Assembly: GCA_963971225.1 (NCBI GenBank)
Contig: OZ020269.1
Span: 27,073,783 to 27,137,782, forward strand
Reading direction: 5' to 3'
DNA length: 64,000 nt
Source: Melieria omissa
Lineage: Eukaryota; Arthropoda; Insecta; Diptera; Ulidiidae
Shown: positions 11,701-23,602 of the stretch, piece after piece
Layout of the letters: every line of letters begins with the position of its first letter
How positions within the stretch are numbered: the first letter of the stretch is position 1
Notes under the pieces: generated by a model
Seen by the model: only the letters and a program-made list of their open reading frames with translations
Databases searched by the model: none
What the model was told of the DNA's origin: nothing
Made by a program: the position numbers and the translations under genes

Positions 11701-14433
11701 GTTTAGTTCAACATGTGATTTCCAGAAAAAGGTGTCATGGATTATTACTAAAAGATATTTGTGCTCTTTGGATAACTGAATAATGACTCTCTAGAGTGCA
11801 GGCAGTATGAATTTAGAAAGCTCTTGGTGAAAATAACCAGTCTTGGGAAAACTAAAAAGTAAATTTGTTCCACTGTCTGTTCATCTCAACCGAAGTATAA
11901 AACATTTTCTTTCAAATACCAGAAGAGGCTCCCAAAAAGGACTCCACCACACATTGTTGGCATACAAAATATGCATATTTCAAGTACGCTGCCTTTGTCC
12001 AATAAAAGCACAATTTCAATTTGGTTGCACTTTGCTGACATTGGACGTTGAATTTGCGTGCGGCAGACCGCCACAAAAGCGCCACAAAATTGAATTAGCA
12101 ACAAGATTGCATTTGTAGCGTCGAAAACAAAGTCAGCTCTGTGGATGAGTAGCACTGGAATATTTACAGTAATACCGAAAGCAATAGCAACAACAACAGT
12201 GTGCAGAACAGCATGTGCCAAAATGCAATTTGACAAGCACACACACTCACACACAGAGCGACACAAGTGCACTGCATCACCTGAAGTGTATAGTTTGTCG
12301 TCGTATTTATGTGCAGTCAGCGTGTTGGATCGGCCGCTGACGGTTTGCTGTATCTGAGTGTATTTGTGTGTTTGTAGTGCTTTTTACATTCAACTTAATG
12401 CGATTTCATTTTGCAATATTTGCGCTTGCGGCACTCACCCTAAAGTGTTCTGTTACTCAAAAACTTGGAGGGAAAATTGCACATGTTGCACAAAATTGAA
12501 AATGACAGGTTCATATATTGGTGACAGTTGTGCCATTGCTGTCTTAAGTGACGATCCTAAAGAGTCCTTCAGCATGTCGGATATTTTCAATATGTTTATG
12601 CAGAAGTAAAATTAATAAACGGTCTGAAAAGTTTCTTAAATACGAAATCTTATCTTTCTAACGTCATAGAAAGTAACCCGATTCCACTTATACAATGCAA
12701 GATACAGATTACTAAAGCCCCTTATTGGAAAATTAAAGGATTTCTTTTTACTACTTGAAAAAAATTGTAATTGGTAAATTCTTATTGATACAGAAGAAAA
12801 GATTTATGGGTGTCTGAGTAACAATGTTCATCATATACAATGAATAAATAAAAAGAATTTCCTGTCTGCTTTTAAAAATGACAAAAAAGTATTCCCAACG
12901 AAAGTCTATTGCAAATATTTAAGCTCTGTTTTTAAGCTTCTCAGTAACTGAGCACTGCGAAAATCTCATAAATTCGTTGAAGGGAAAAACAAGGAAAAAT
13001 ATGTGGCCATCAATTATTTACGTTTTAATTGATTGTCAACAAGAAAACTAATAACCAAAACAACAATACAAACGAGAAATAGAAACAATACAAAAACTGT
13101 CAAGTTAACAACAGAAAAACCAAATTTTTAGCTCAACTGCAGCAACGAAATGAAATAAAATTCAATTAAATGTAAAATGACAAATCGTAGAGAGAGAAAA
13201 AACCAGGCGACAAATGTCCCGAATAAACCGAATAAGCGCAAGTTCACAAACATATATATACAGCCATACGAATGCCAACAGAAAAACAACAACTGAGCAC
13301 ACATGTGTACGTTTCATGTGCGCGTGTGTGTGTGTGTTTTGTGGCTGTGGCTGTGGCAACAGCGGTTGCAACATGAAAGGAAAACGAATGCAGAAAATGT
13401 CAAAATTTACGTTTCCTCAAAAAAAAGCAAAAATAAACATTTACACGCACATGCACACATACCAACACGTGTAGGGCAGTGTGAGTAAAAGAACGAGGGT
13501 GCAAACACACGGCGCGCCTACAGCAAGGCGACAATTTTAATTGAAGTTTTCGTATATTTCACTGCTTTCAATGTTGTTCATGTCAATGCTTCTTTAACGG
13601 CCACAAACGAAATTTAGCCTTTTCAAGTTTTTCATTTCCTTCATTTATATGTATCTGTATATAAGACGAAGCGCAATTTAGGGCGCGCCATGAACTCTTA
13701 AATTTGAAGGCAGAAAAAACGAACGACAATTTTAATTTTCCATTTCGTTAGATTTGTAAGAACTGGCATTTGCATTTTGAAAGCTTGAAAGCAAAAAAAT
13801 ACAAACACAAATGGTAAAAGACGCCAAGGGACGTGCGAGAAGAGAAGCTTGAAGGAAGATGGAAGCTAAAAGGTAAAAGTAAGTGGGAAGAATACAAAAC
13901 CCTCAGCTAGAATGGCAACGAAAAATCTTCAACTCTTAAAAACACACAAAATAGTCGGCGTTACTGTGAATGTGTTAGTGTGTGAGTGTGTGTTCAAAAC
14001 AAAGCAAAAACTCCAAAAATATGAAATACAAAAATGCAACTGCATGTTTGCCGCCCACTTATAGAAGACACTCAGCCGAATTTATGTTGCAACAAATGGA
14101 GGTTTACATACGACCGCAGAGACTAGTCGGCGTGCCGCACACATGAGTGGGCCGTTGTACACTAACACACACACAGAGACACATGCATACATACTTCCAT
14201 CCACCGCAGCGTAGTCAGAAATGTGAAGAGTAAATAAAATGCATCTATATAAGAATTACTTTTGAATTTTTAATTTTATTATGGTGCTTTGCTGTAGTCA
14301 CGCTACACTCGGCAAAGTGGTACAAACATAAATGTATTCAAACAGCCCACAGTTTGGTAGTAAATTAACAAAGTTAATGCAAATGGTAATGAAAACTGCA
14401 CTGTTGTTTAAGTCGTACGACCAGCGAAGCAAA
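11701..14433. other. Unassigned noncoding DNA with CA/TG tracts
   Basis: No gene is recognised. TG and CA tracts occur near 13319-13340, 13970-13995 and 14160-14180. Open frames on both strands at 11843-12609 and 13162-13488 overlap one another and show no family resemblance. Confidence 0.45.
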
Positions 14434-15052
14434 GTGACAATTGTCACATATGTGACATGTGACAGTTTGTAGTGGCAAATGTGAAATTGATTGAAATTTT
14501 TACTGCCTATACAGCAATATGAGTAATGTCACACATTTTGTGCGAAATTTTTTTTAATAATGATGTTATGTGACAACTGTCACACATCCGAGCTGCAAAA
14601 GTTACTTTGAGTGAAATTTTTAATGCGAATAAAGTATTTTTATTATATTTGCATATTTCATTCGTCACATTCGTCTTTACTATTTTAAAGAAGTTATGTG
14701 ACAGATGTCACATTTTAGAAGACAATTTAGATTGATTTAAAGCTCAAAAGTGGACTTGTGTGTGCCACAAATAAAGTTATATGACTAATGTCACACATTT
14801 TGTACAAAATTGTTGCTGATAATTTGTTATGTGACAACTGTCACACAATCCATGTAGTTGTTTGGCCCTAAAAAAGTTACATCGAGTAAAACTTTTTCTA
14901 CAAATGAAGTAATGTTATTATATTTGCATATTGAATGCGTAACAGTTGCTGACAATGATGTTATGTAACAATTGTCACACAATCCATACAGTGATTTTGC
15001 GCTAAAAGTGTTGCATGGAATTAAATTTTTAGTGCAAATAAAGTAATAGGAA
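14434..15052 (+). repeat. TGTGACA-box satellite, segment 1
   Basis: The palindromic box TGTGACA-AC-TGTCACA and close variants start at 14569, 14697, 14830 and 14964, intervals of 128, 133 and 134 bp. A compound version lies at 14436-14465. Monomers also share a half-box AATGTCACACATTTT and an AATAAAGTAAT-type word. The box is far better conserved than the rest of the monomer. The array continues at 18062 beyond an inserted LINE. Confidence 0.8.
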
Positions 15053-15121
15053 GCCAAAAAGCAAGCCTCGGAAGGAACCCACAATGTTGACGACCACAGC
15101 AAACGATTCAAGGACCATGAT

Positions 15122-18031
15122 TTGAGGATATGCACCTGGAATGTCCGGACCCTCTATAGGGAAGGTGCCTCTATCCAACTGGCGGAAGCCCTCACGAAAT
15201 GTAAGGCTGACATCACCGCCATCCAGGAAATGCGATGGACAGGACAAGGTTGCTCCAAGCGAGCAGACTGCGATATCTACTACAGCTGCCATGCGGAGAA
15301 GCGCGAATTTGGCTGCGGATTTGTGGTCAGCAAGAGACTTCGCCACCACGTCTCTCGGTTCACTCCGGTGAACGAACGGCTGGCTTCGATCCGCATCAAA
15401 GCTAAATACTTTAGCATCAGCCTGATTTGCGCGCACGCCCCGACGGAAGAGAAGGACGATGCGACCAAGGATGCCTTCTATGCGAAGCTCGAGGACGTCT
15501 ACGACAGGTGCCCGGCCCATGACGTCAAAATTGTCCTCGGGGACTTCAACGCAAAGGTCGGGCGAGAAGGCATCTTTGGCCCCACAGTCGGGCAGTTCAG
15601 CCTCCATGGGACCACTTCGAACAACGGTCTGAGGCTGATCGATTTCGCCGCGGCACGAAACATGGTAGTTAGTAGCACCAGATTCCAGCACCTCGATATC
15701 CACAAGGCCACCTGGTTATCCCCCGATCAATCCACCCGCAACCAGATTGATCACATTGTGATTGATGGAAGGCATGCTTCTAGCATTCTAGATGTGCGCA
15801 CGTTCCGAGGACCCAACATCGACTCGGACCACTACCTTGTTGCAGCCAAGGTACGCATGCGTCTTTGCGCAGCGAAGACCGCACAACCTAGTTTGCGAAG
15901 AAAGCTGGACATCAGTAAGCTGCGATCACAAGGGGTAGCCGAAGCCTACTCCGCTCAACTCTCCAACCAGCTCGGTCGCTCCCCCTCTCCACCTGATGAC
16001 ATCGGCGGATTATGGGCTCACTTATCCCACTCTATGCGCGTCGCCGCAGAAAATGTCCTTGGTTTTCGACGCCCACCACCAAAAAACCAATGGTACGATG
16101 AAGAGTGTCGCGCAGCCACTGCAGTGAAGAATGCTGCATACAAGAAGACCCTACAGTCGGCCGCCACGCGAGCCATGACAGAAAAATACCGGGAGGAGAG
16201 GAAGAAAGAGAGGTGCCTTTTTAGACGCAAGAAACGGGAGCAAGAAAGGCGCGAGCGTGAGGAAATCGAGGAGTGCAGGAGCAGGAATGACGCCCGAAAA
16301 TTCTTCCAAAAAGTTAAGCGTCTTACGGAAGGATTTAAGCCTGGGGCATCTTCTTGCAGAGACGAAAACGGGGATCTGGTTACGGATGCGCAGGGTGTGC
16401 TGAGGTTGTGGAAGGAGCACTTCACCAAGCTGCTCGCAGGCGACGAAAGGAACAATACCGCCAGTGGTGAAGATGTCCAGATGGCACCAATCGACGACGA
16501 CGGTGCGGATGTGCCACCGCCCAGCCATGACGAGGTCCGGGTCGCTATCCAGCGACTCAAGAACAACAAAGCTGCAGGGCCGGATGGGCTACCAGCTGAA
16601 TTGTTCAAGGCCGGCGGCGGTGAGCTGATTGGGTGCATGCATCAGCTCATTTGCAAAATATGGCTGGAGGAACGAATGCCCAACGATTGGAACCTCAGTG
16701 CCCTTTGTCCTGTGCTGAAGAAAGGCGACCCAACAATATGCGCCAACTACAGGGGTATCAGCCTACTTCCCATTGCATACAAGGTCCTTACGAGCGTATT
16801 ATGTGAAAGACTAAAGCCACTCGCCAAGGCGCTGATTGGACCTTATCAGTGCGGCTTTAGACCTGGTAAGTCCACCATCGACCAGATATTCACTCTGCGC
16901 CAAATCCTGGAGAAGACCCATGAGAACCAAATCGATACACACCATCTCTTCATCGATTACAAGGCAGCATTCGATAGCCCGATAAGGGATCGCCTATATG
17001 CCGCATTGTCTGAACTTGGTATCCCTGCAAAGCTCGTTAGACTTTGCAGAGCGACGTTGAGCAATACGCGCAGCTCCGTCAAGGTTGGAAGTGACCTCTC
17101 CGACCCCTTTGATACCGTTCGAGGTTTCAGACAGGGCGATCCTTTGTCCTGCGACCTCTTCAACTTCACCATGGAGAGTGTTCTGCGCAAGGCCGGTGTA
17201 CATCGTAATGGCACAATTTTCAACAAAAGTGTCCAGCTCCTTGCTTACGCTGATGATATTGATGTCATCGGACGTAACAAGCGAGATGTCACCGCTGCCT
17301 TTGCGGCTATCGAAAGAGAATCTGCCAAAATGGGTCTGGTGGTAAATGAGGGCAAGACGAAGTATATGCTGTCTACACGCAGGGACTCGCAGCGGCTAGG
17401 GTCTCACGTCGAGGCCGACAGGTATGCTTTTGAAGTTGTCAAGGAATTCGTCTACCTTGGCACCGCCATCAACAGCAGCAATGATGTCAGCCTGGAGATA
17501 AAGCGAAGGATAACTCTTGCCAACAGGTGCTACTACGGTCTCGGTAGGCAATTGAGAAGTAGAGACCTCTCTCGACCGACAAAACTTTCACTCTATAGGA
17601 CGCTTATCTTGCCCGTGCTCCTCTATGGCGCTGAAGCATGGACAATGACACGAAACGACATAGCGGCCCTTGGAGTGTTCGAGAGGAAGGTGCTTCGCAA
17701 AATCTTCGGCCCTGTTCGGGTTGGTGACGACTATCGCATACGAACCAATAACGAGCTGTATGAGCTGTATAAGGACATGGACGTAGCGCAGCGAATTAAC
17801 ATCCAGCGGCTACGCTGGCTCGGTCATGTCTGCCGCATGGACGACGAAGCTCCGGCGAAAAATGCATTCGATGCGATGGTTGGAGGTCGACGGCGAAGAG
17901 GGAGGCCGTGTCTCCGGTGGAAGGACCAAGTGGAAGAGGCCCTGGTATCTCTTGGTGTGACCAACTGGAGAAGGCGCGCGCGAAGCAGAGGCGCTTGGAG
18001 AGAAGTTTTGCGGCAGGCCGTAACCCGATAA
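15122..18031 (+). CDS. LINE polyprotein: AP endonuclease plus reverse transcriptase (lacks upstream ATG)
   Basis: This is a 969-residue open frame with no internal stop. It cuts target DNA and copies its own RNA into the nick (target-primed reverse transcription, in the nucleus). The endonuclease spans about residues 1-245, with TWNVRTL near 5, QEMRW at 35, GDFNAK at 140 and SDHYLV at 235, all the usual catalytic residues. The RT spans about 470-760, with NNKAAGPDGLPAELF, catalytic Asp in DYKAAFDS at 612, GFRQGDPLS at 668 and YADDID at 709. A basic C-terminal region near 930 (GGRRRRGRPCLRWKD) may bind nucleic acid. The frame stays open upstream to 15050, within the target duplication, and the first in-frame ATG is only at residue ~37. 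The true start was probably lost by 5' truncation. Both active sites look intact, so catalysis could survive even though expression of this copy is doubtful. Confidence 0.85.
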   Translation: MRICTWNVRTLYREGASIQLAEALTKCKADITAIQEMRWTGQGCSKRADCDIYYSCHAEKREFGCGFVVSKRLRHHVSRFTPVNERLASIRIKAKYFSISLICAHAPTEEKDDATKDAFYAKLEDVYDRCPAHDVKIVLGDFNAKVGREGIFGPTVGQFSLHGTTSNNGLRLIDFAAARNMVVSSTRFQHLDIHKATWLSPDQSTRNQIDHIVIDGRHASSILDVRTFRGPNIDSDHYLVAAKVRMRLCAAKTAQPSLRRKLDISKLRSQGVAEAYSAQLSNQLGRSPSPPDDIGGLWAHLSHSMRVAAENVLGFRRPPPKNQWYDEECRAATAVKNAAYKKTLQSAATRAMTEKYREERKKERCLFRRKKREQERREREEIEECRSRNDARKFFQKVKRLTEGFKPGASSCRDENGDLVTDAQGVLRLWKEHFTKLLAGDERNNTASGEDVQMAPIDDDGADVPPPSHDEVRVAIQRLKNNKAAGPDGLPAELFKAGGGELIGCMHQLICKIWLEERMPNDWNLSALCPVLKKGDPTICANYRGISLLPIAYKVLTSVLCERLKPLAKALIGPYQCGFRPGKSTIDQIFTLRQILEKTHENQIDTHHLFIDYKAAFDSPIRDRLYAALSELGIPAKLVRLCRATLSNTRSSVKVGSDLSDPFDTVRGFRQGDPLSCDLFNFTMESVLRKAGVHRNGTIFNKSVQLLAYADDIDVIGRNKRDVTAAFAAIERESAKMGLVVNEGKTKYMLSTRRDSQRLGSHVEADRYAFEVVKEFVYLGTAINSSNDVSLEIKRRITLANRCYYGLGRQLRSRDLSRPTKLSLYRTLILPVLLYGAEAWTMTRNDIAALGVFERKVLRKIFGPVRVGDDYRIRTNNELYELYKDMDVAQRINIQRLRWLGHVCRMDDEAPAKNAFDAMVGGRRRRGRPCLRWKDQVEEALVSLGVTNWRRRARSRGAWREVLRQAVTR

Positions 18032-18037
18032 CGGGTT
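18022..18037 (+). other. LINE 3'-terminal hairpin spanning the stop codon
   Basis: AACCCG-ATAA-CGGGTT forms a 6-bp stem with a 4-base loop, and the TAA stop (18029-18031) lies in the loop. It is followed by TTGTTATGGCCA and the GTAA-type tail. A 3' stem-loop recognised by the element's own RT is known for several LINE clades; the role here is inferred. Both SINEs in this window end in a matching hairpin. Confidence 0.6.
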
Positions 18038-18061
18038 GTTATGGCCAGTTAAGTAAGTAAG

Positions 18062-19034
18062 TAAAGTAATAGGAATAATATCCCAAATTTTATGCCAAAT
18101 TGTTTCTGATTATGAGATTATGTGACAACTGTCACATATTTCATGTAAGAAGATTTAGTGCTGTAAAACCGAAAAAGTGGCATTTAGTACTGCAAATTTG
18201 TACTGCAAACGTAACATTCTAACGAATGTCACACATTTTAGACAGAACTGTTGTCTTTAACGAAAATATGTGACAACTGTCATATATTTCATGCAATCAT
18301 TTAAAGCTTTTTAATGGTAGAAATTTCACATCAAGAGAAATTTTCAAGAATAAAGTAAATAGTTTAGGAATAATTTCTGATAAAAAGTTATGTGACAGCT
18401 GTCACATTTTAAGACAGTTTAAACTGCTTTAAAGCTTAAAAATGAATTTCTGTATAAAATTATTGCTTTTAATTAAGTAATGTAATCAATGGCATTCATT
18501 CTATGAGAAATTGTTGCGAATGATGCAGACTTGTGACAATTTTCACACATTCTGTAAAACAATTTGCAGTGATTTAGAGCTGGAAAAGTGACATGAAGTG
18601 CATTTTTTAATGCGAATGAATTAATGTAATGAGGTATAGTTAGAAGTTATTTGACAACTGTCACATTGCAAGTGACTGTTTAGACTGCTTTAAAGCTGAG
18701 ATAAGGGCTTCTGCATAAAACGATTACTGCTACTAAAGTAATGTGACAATAATTAATTAATAGTTGCTGATAAAGAAGTTATGTGACAACTGTAACATTG
18801 CAGGAGACGGCTTAGACTGTTTTAAAGCTGAGATAAGGGCTTTTGCTTGAAACGATTACTTCTAATAACGTAATGTGATAATAATAAAAAAAGTCTTGTG
18901 ACAACTTTCACATATTTTATGGAAAATTTTTTAGTTATTTAGCGCTGAAAAAGTAACAGCATAAATTTGTACTGTGAATAAATTAATGTGACTAATGTCA
19001 CACTTTTAAAGCGTAATTCCTGTTGATATTAAAG
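18062..19034 (+). repeat. TGTGACA-box satellite, segment 2
   Basis: Boxes start at 18121, 18269, 18391, 18532, 18651, 18782 and 18897, with intervals of 115-148 bp. Another, GTGACTAATGTCACAC, lies near 18990. If the LINE and one copy of its target duplication are removed (3023 bp), the last box of segment 1 and the first of segment 2 are 134 bp apart, the array's own period. The segment ends at the Gypsy insertion. Confidence 0.8.
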
Positions 19035-19616
19035 TGTGGTGGAACAGGAGTTGGGTGTGGTAGAACAGAGGTCGGGTATAAAGTTTGTTGTGACCGCTTT
19101 TGGTTTGTCCGACGTCAGTAGCGTTCGGGTTGACCTATTTGAGGCGGCGGGTCACGCCAATTATTTTATGGCCAAAGTGCCTATGTGTGAGCAACCAAGA
19201 GAAACGCACGGTTTGTCTATTCTCAAGAAGCTGATTTTATTTTTCAATTTCCGTGTCTTAAATACAAAATTTAGAAACTGTTATACGGCTGAGCATTTCC
19301 AATGCTCCGCCCGATTTTCCAGTGTCGCGGAAGTGTGACCAATCAGCGTCACGGGACCCTTTCGGTCAGTTCAGCACTTTTCCTCAAGTGCCATTGCCCT
19401 GCGGTAGGTGACATCACACAGAGTGCCGATCAGTGCATGTTCCATATGTGGGACACTGCACTGCGGTCAGTCGTGTCGGATGGCACGCCGCTGGCTTAGC
19501 CACTTGAGTGTCGCTTGTGTCGTGCGCGCGTTGCTATTTGACACTTTGACACATTTGTGCTTGAGTGCAGCATGACTTGTCAGGGTTGGCATAAGTGGTT
19601 ACACGGTACCACTACA
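19035..19616 (-). repeat. 3' LTR of the Gypsy element
   Basis: This is a 582-bp long terminal repeat, 3' copy with respect to the minus-strand element. In sense orientation it starts TGTAGTGGTACC and ends CCACCACA. An AATAAA (complement of 19236-19241) can serve as poly(A) signal in this copy. No difference from the copy at 25921-26502 was seen when reading both. Confidence 0.93.
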
Positions 19617-19627
19617 CCATTGCCCTT
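19617..19627 (-). other. Candidate polypurine tract
   Basis: The sense sequence directly upstream of the 3' LTR is AAGGGCAATGG. It sits where plus-strand DNA synthesis is primed in LTR elements and is mostly purine. It is short and interrupted by C and T, so the call rests mainly on position. Confidence 0.5.
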
Positions 19628-19820
19628 AAGCGAAAAATTATTACTTGGAATAATTTTTTAAGATAGCGGTCGGGGTTTTCGGAGGTGGATTTGGAAATGC
19701 TTAGCTTACATTATTTATGATAATTTTGGTGTGTTTTGGATATGTATGTTGTGTTTCTATGCTATTTTCAATTCTTAGGGCAATAAATGTATATATTTTA
19801 TGTTTTTGGTCTGTACAATT

Positions 19821-22800
19821 TTAGTTGTTACTTGCTATGTCATTATTTCCTAAAAATTTCTTAAGATTATTGTTATGTAATGTCTTATGCTTACCATTTA
19901 TATCTAGGGTGGAGTTTACTCCATTTCTATCTATAATCTTGTACGGTCCGTGGTAAGGACTTTGTAACTTCTTACTTGATTCTAATTTAACAAAAACTAA
20001 GTCTCCTATCCTTAACTGTGTATTATTGATATTTTTATTATAATTAGTTTGTCTCTTATGTTTAGCTATTTCTATCATATTCCTAGCCTTATCTATGGAT
20101 GTTTTCAGCCTAACTTTTAGTTCGTTGGCGTAGTTGTCAAAGTCATAAATCTTGTCGTGTTTGTTTGTTATGTCACTCGGTAATGACGGTAATTTGCCGA
20201 AAACTAACTCGTACGGTGAGTAGAGCGTTTCAATATGTGGTGTCGTATTGTATGCGAATGTATAGTATGGTACCCACCTATCCCATTCATGTTCGTCTGT
20301 GAATGCCAGTAGGTACTCGTGTAGTGTTCTGTGATTTCTTTCAAGTGCCCCTATTGTTTGGTGGTGGTAGGGTGTCGAAAAAATTTGTCGTATGTTGAGT
20401 AATTGGCATATGTTGTGCATTAGCTCGTTCGTAAACTCGGTGCCTCGGTCGGATTTCAATGTTTTAAAACAACCGTACTTGAGAATGAACTGTTCTACAA
20501 GCGTTTTTGCTGTCGAGCGTGCGTCCTTGGTTTCCATCGGGTGTGCAATAATAAATTTTGTTAAATCGCATTGCATTGTGAGTATGTAGCGGAATCCATT
20601 TGATATTCTTAATGGTCCGACTGTGTCAATGGTAATGGTTTCGAAACTTGTTGCTGGCGTGTCTGTTTTGACCATTTCTTCTTTTGTGTGCTTAATTGTT
20701 TTATTCTTGCAGCAGGTCAAGCAATTGTTTACAAATTCTTTTACCATTTGTCGCATGTTTTTCCATGCATAGCGTTGTTTTAATTTTAAAATTGTTTTTC
20801 TGATTCCTAAATGTCCGGCTGTGCTAGCGTTATGATATTCGTCTATTAGTTTATATTGTTGTAGTTTACTTTGAATATGTCGTGGAGCGTTGTATATTAG
20901 TATTTTTATAGGCGAGCATTTATCTTTATTTAATTCATTGTATTTCTTTTTGAATGCATTCATTGTAATATTTTCAAATTTAAAATTTTCTCTGCAAAGG
21001 GCTAGCTCCTTTATATGCAGGTTCTTTAGTGAACTGTGTAGTTTCTCCAACATTGAATCTAGATTCAAAGGGTCATCGCTACAAGTCACGTGCACTTCAT
21101 AATTATCAATATGTATCATCGGCCGATGCTTTTCTTTTATTTCAAATTTCAATTTCTTCATATTCTTCACGTCGTTCATAGAGGTACATTCCCATATGTA
21201 GAGTTGCGCAGGCTCTTGAGATATGTCCTTCCTATTGTCGCGTGTTCTGGTACCATAGTCTTCATAAATATTCTCATTTTTTTCATTGTGCATAATATCT
21301 TCATGTATTGTAGAATTTTCTTTTGCTCTTAATGTTGCTGCCTTGCTCCTTGTAATCGCTAAAATTTCATTTTGTTTGCCGTCATTTACGTTATCTTCAT
21401 GTGTTGGAATCATTGCTTTTAGTGTGTCGCTGTCGATTTTTATGCGTGATAAAGCATCTGCATTTGTGTTGATTTTTCCTTGTTTGTATATGATTTCAAA
21501 GTCGTAATCAGATAAGTCTAGTCTGATTCTTGTCATTTTTGATGATGGATTTTTGTGTGAGAACAGAGATACCAGTGGTCTGTGGTCTGTGACTACGATG
21601 AATTTTCTTCCGTAGAGGTACGGTCTAAAGTAGTTTATTCCCCAATGTATTGCTAAAAGTTCCTTTTCTATTATTGGTTTATTGATATCGTGTTTCTGTA
21701 GTGATTTGCTTGCATATGAAATGGGAAGGTCATGTCCAATTTCTCCTTGGGATAATACTGCTCCTAGGGCGAAGTCTGAAGCGTCTGTTGTTAATATGAA
21801 GGTTTTGTTGAAATCTGGATATTGTAATATTGGTGTGTTTGTTAACTTCTGCTTTAATGTTTCGAAAGCTGTCTTGCACTCGTCTGTCCAAATGAAAGGT
21901 GTACCTTTCTTAAGGAGAGAGTTAAGACATTTTACTATTGATGCGAATTCTGGTATGAAGCGTCTGTAGTAGTTGCAAAATGCTACAAATCGACGGACTT
22001 CATCAGCATTCGCTGGTGTTGGATACTTTAGTACTGCTTCGCATTTTGTTGGATCTGTTCTGATGCCTTTGTCTGTGATTAAATGTCCTAGGTAGATTAC
22101 TTCTGGTTTTAGAAATTGGCATTTGCTTGCATTTAATTTCAAGTTGTACTGTTGTAGTCGGTCAAAAACTTTAATCAAATTTTCGTTGTGGTGTTTTAAT
22201 GAACAACCAAATACGATTATATCATCAACATAGAGGAATGCTTCTGAGCTTAATCCACTTAGTGCTAGGGTTAGCATGCGCTGAAAACTGTTCGAAGATA
22301 TCTTGAGGCCAAACGGTAGTCTTTTGAATTGGTAGTGTCCATCTTGTGTTGAAAATGCGGTGGGTGGTCGTGAATCTTGGTCCAATGGTATTTGGTGGAA
22401 GGAGCTGGTCATGTCTAATGTTGAAAAGTATTTTGCTCTGCCAAGTATGTCAAGAACATCTTCTAGGCGTGTTAACGGGAATTTATCATTTATTATTTTG
22501 TCGTTCAGTTTTCTGTAGTCTACGACCAATCGCCATTTTTTCGTATTATCTTCGCTTTTCTTTGGTACTAGTAGTAGAGGTGCGTTGTATGGGCTAGTTG
22601 ATGGTTCTATGATATCGCTGTCTATTAATTTTTGTACTTGGTTCTTTATCTCTTCCTGCTGTGTTTGCGGTAATCTGTAGTTTTTTATATATACCGGTGT
22701 GGAGTCTTCTAGGTTAAGTTGTTGAGTGTAGAAATTATTTGTTGTAATTTCTTCTCCCTCCAGGTGGAAAACTGATTGATATTTTCGAAAGATGGTTTTA

Positions 22801-23602
22801 AGCTCTGCTTCTGTTTGTTCGTCTAGGTTGTCTAGTTTGAGTGTTGATATTAGATTTCTGAATCGTTCATTGTTTGGACTGTTGGTGTTGTAGTTTGTTT
22901 TCATTATTGTGTAATTAGACAAGTTTTCTGTTTCTGGTCGGATGTTTTTTACTGTTATTGTTTTATCTGTTGTATTGATTATTTTTACGTGGCATTTGCC
23001 TTTTGCTGGTGCGATGGAATTTGCCAAAAATACTCCGTTTGCAAGTTCTTGGTTTAGTATTACACTGTCTTCTTGAATATTCATGCTGATAGGTAGTATT
23101 ACTTCACATCTTGGCGGTATTGTGTGTGAGGTGTGTGGCGGTGGTTTGGTTGTTATAGGAAATATGTGTTCTTCTTCATTTATTATCATTGTTAGTGTGA
23201 GGGTTTCGTAGTCTATTTTGCACATGTATTTGAGCAAAAAGTCTCTTCCTATGATTCCATTAGTTACGATTGGGAATTCTTCATTGACTATGTGGAAATT
23301 CAATTCTGTTTTTGTTTTTCGTAGTGGGAATGTCAGTTTTAATGTTCCCAGTGAGTCTATTTTATGTGTGGATATTCCTGTTAGTTTACATGTGTTTTCT
23401 GTGTTGATCTCAAGGCTGTCATCGTTGTTTGTTTTACACAGTGATATGTCTGCTCCGGTATCAATGAGGAATGTTAACGGTTTATTAAATTGGTGGCATT
23501 TCAGTGTGACATAGTTTGTTAGATTCTCTGATATTAGGTAAATTCTTCGTTCATTTGTTATTGCTCCCCCGGAGGAATGTGGTTGTCTTCCTCCGGGTCG
23601 CC
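19821..23602 (-). CDS. pol: Gypsy pol: protease, reverse transcriptase, RNase H, integrase
   Basis: Pol lies in the -1 frame relative to gag and probably has no start of its own. It becomes translated after slippage near 23603-23609; the first in-frame ATG is only at 23303, after the protease active site. In order: protease with IDTGADISL (codons within 23451-23465); RT with FGLKISSNSFQRM and active site YVDD at 22221-22232; RNase H with TDASDFALGAVL and ELLAIHW; and integrase. The integrase has an HHCC zinc domain (GHLGIRKTI ... CLTCCKNK) and catalytic Asp in IDTVGPL, Asp in LKSDRGTEF and Glu in GALERNHR. Codon positions give exactly 35 residues between the last two, a DD35E core. The frame is open for about 1260 codons to the stop at 19821-19823. 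All catalytic residues appear intact and no env follows. Products act in the cytoplasmic particle and then in the nucleus. Confidence 0.92.

Larger units (their letters stand above)
15053..18061 (+). mobile_element. RTE-like non-LTR retrotransposon, near-intact insertion
   Basis: The insertion is flanked by a 14-bp target duplication, TAAAGTAATAGGAA, at 15039-15052 and 18062-18075. It ends in a short GTAA-type repeat tail (about 18050-18064). The 3' UTR is only about 20 bp, and no separate gag-like first ORF is present. Short 3' UTR, simple-repeat tail, and apurinic endonuclease fused to RT fit the RTE/BovB-like clade; the clade is my inference. The left end begins inside an open frame with no ATG, so the copy is probably 5' truncated. 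Base composition is clearly GC-richer than the flanking satellite. Confidence 0.88.

Noticed and set aside
15029..15703. 224-codon minus-strand frame, and other frames at 16018-16638 and 16957-17226
   Set aside because: Antisense shadows of the LINE ORF, which has all endonuclease and RT motifs on the plus strand.
19036..19499. Open frames repeated at 19036-19499 and 25838-26385
   Set aside because: They lie on the antisense strand of the LTRs and are identical in both only because the LTRs are identical.
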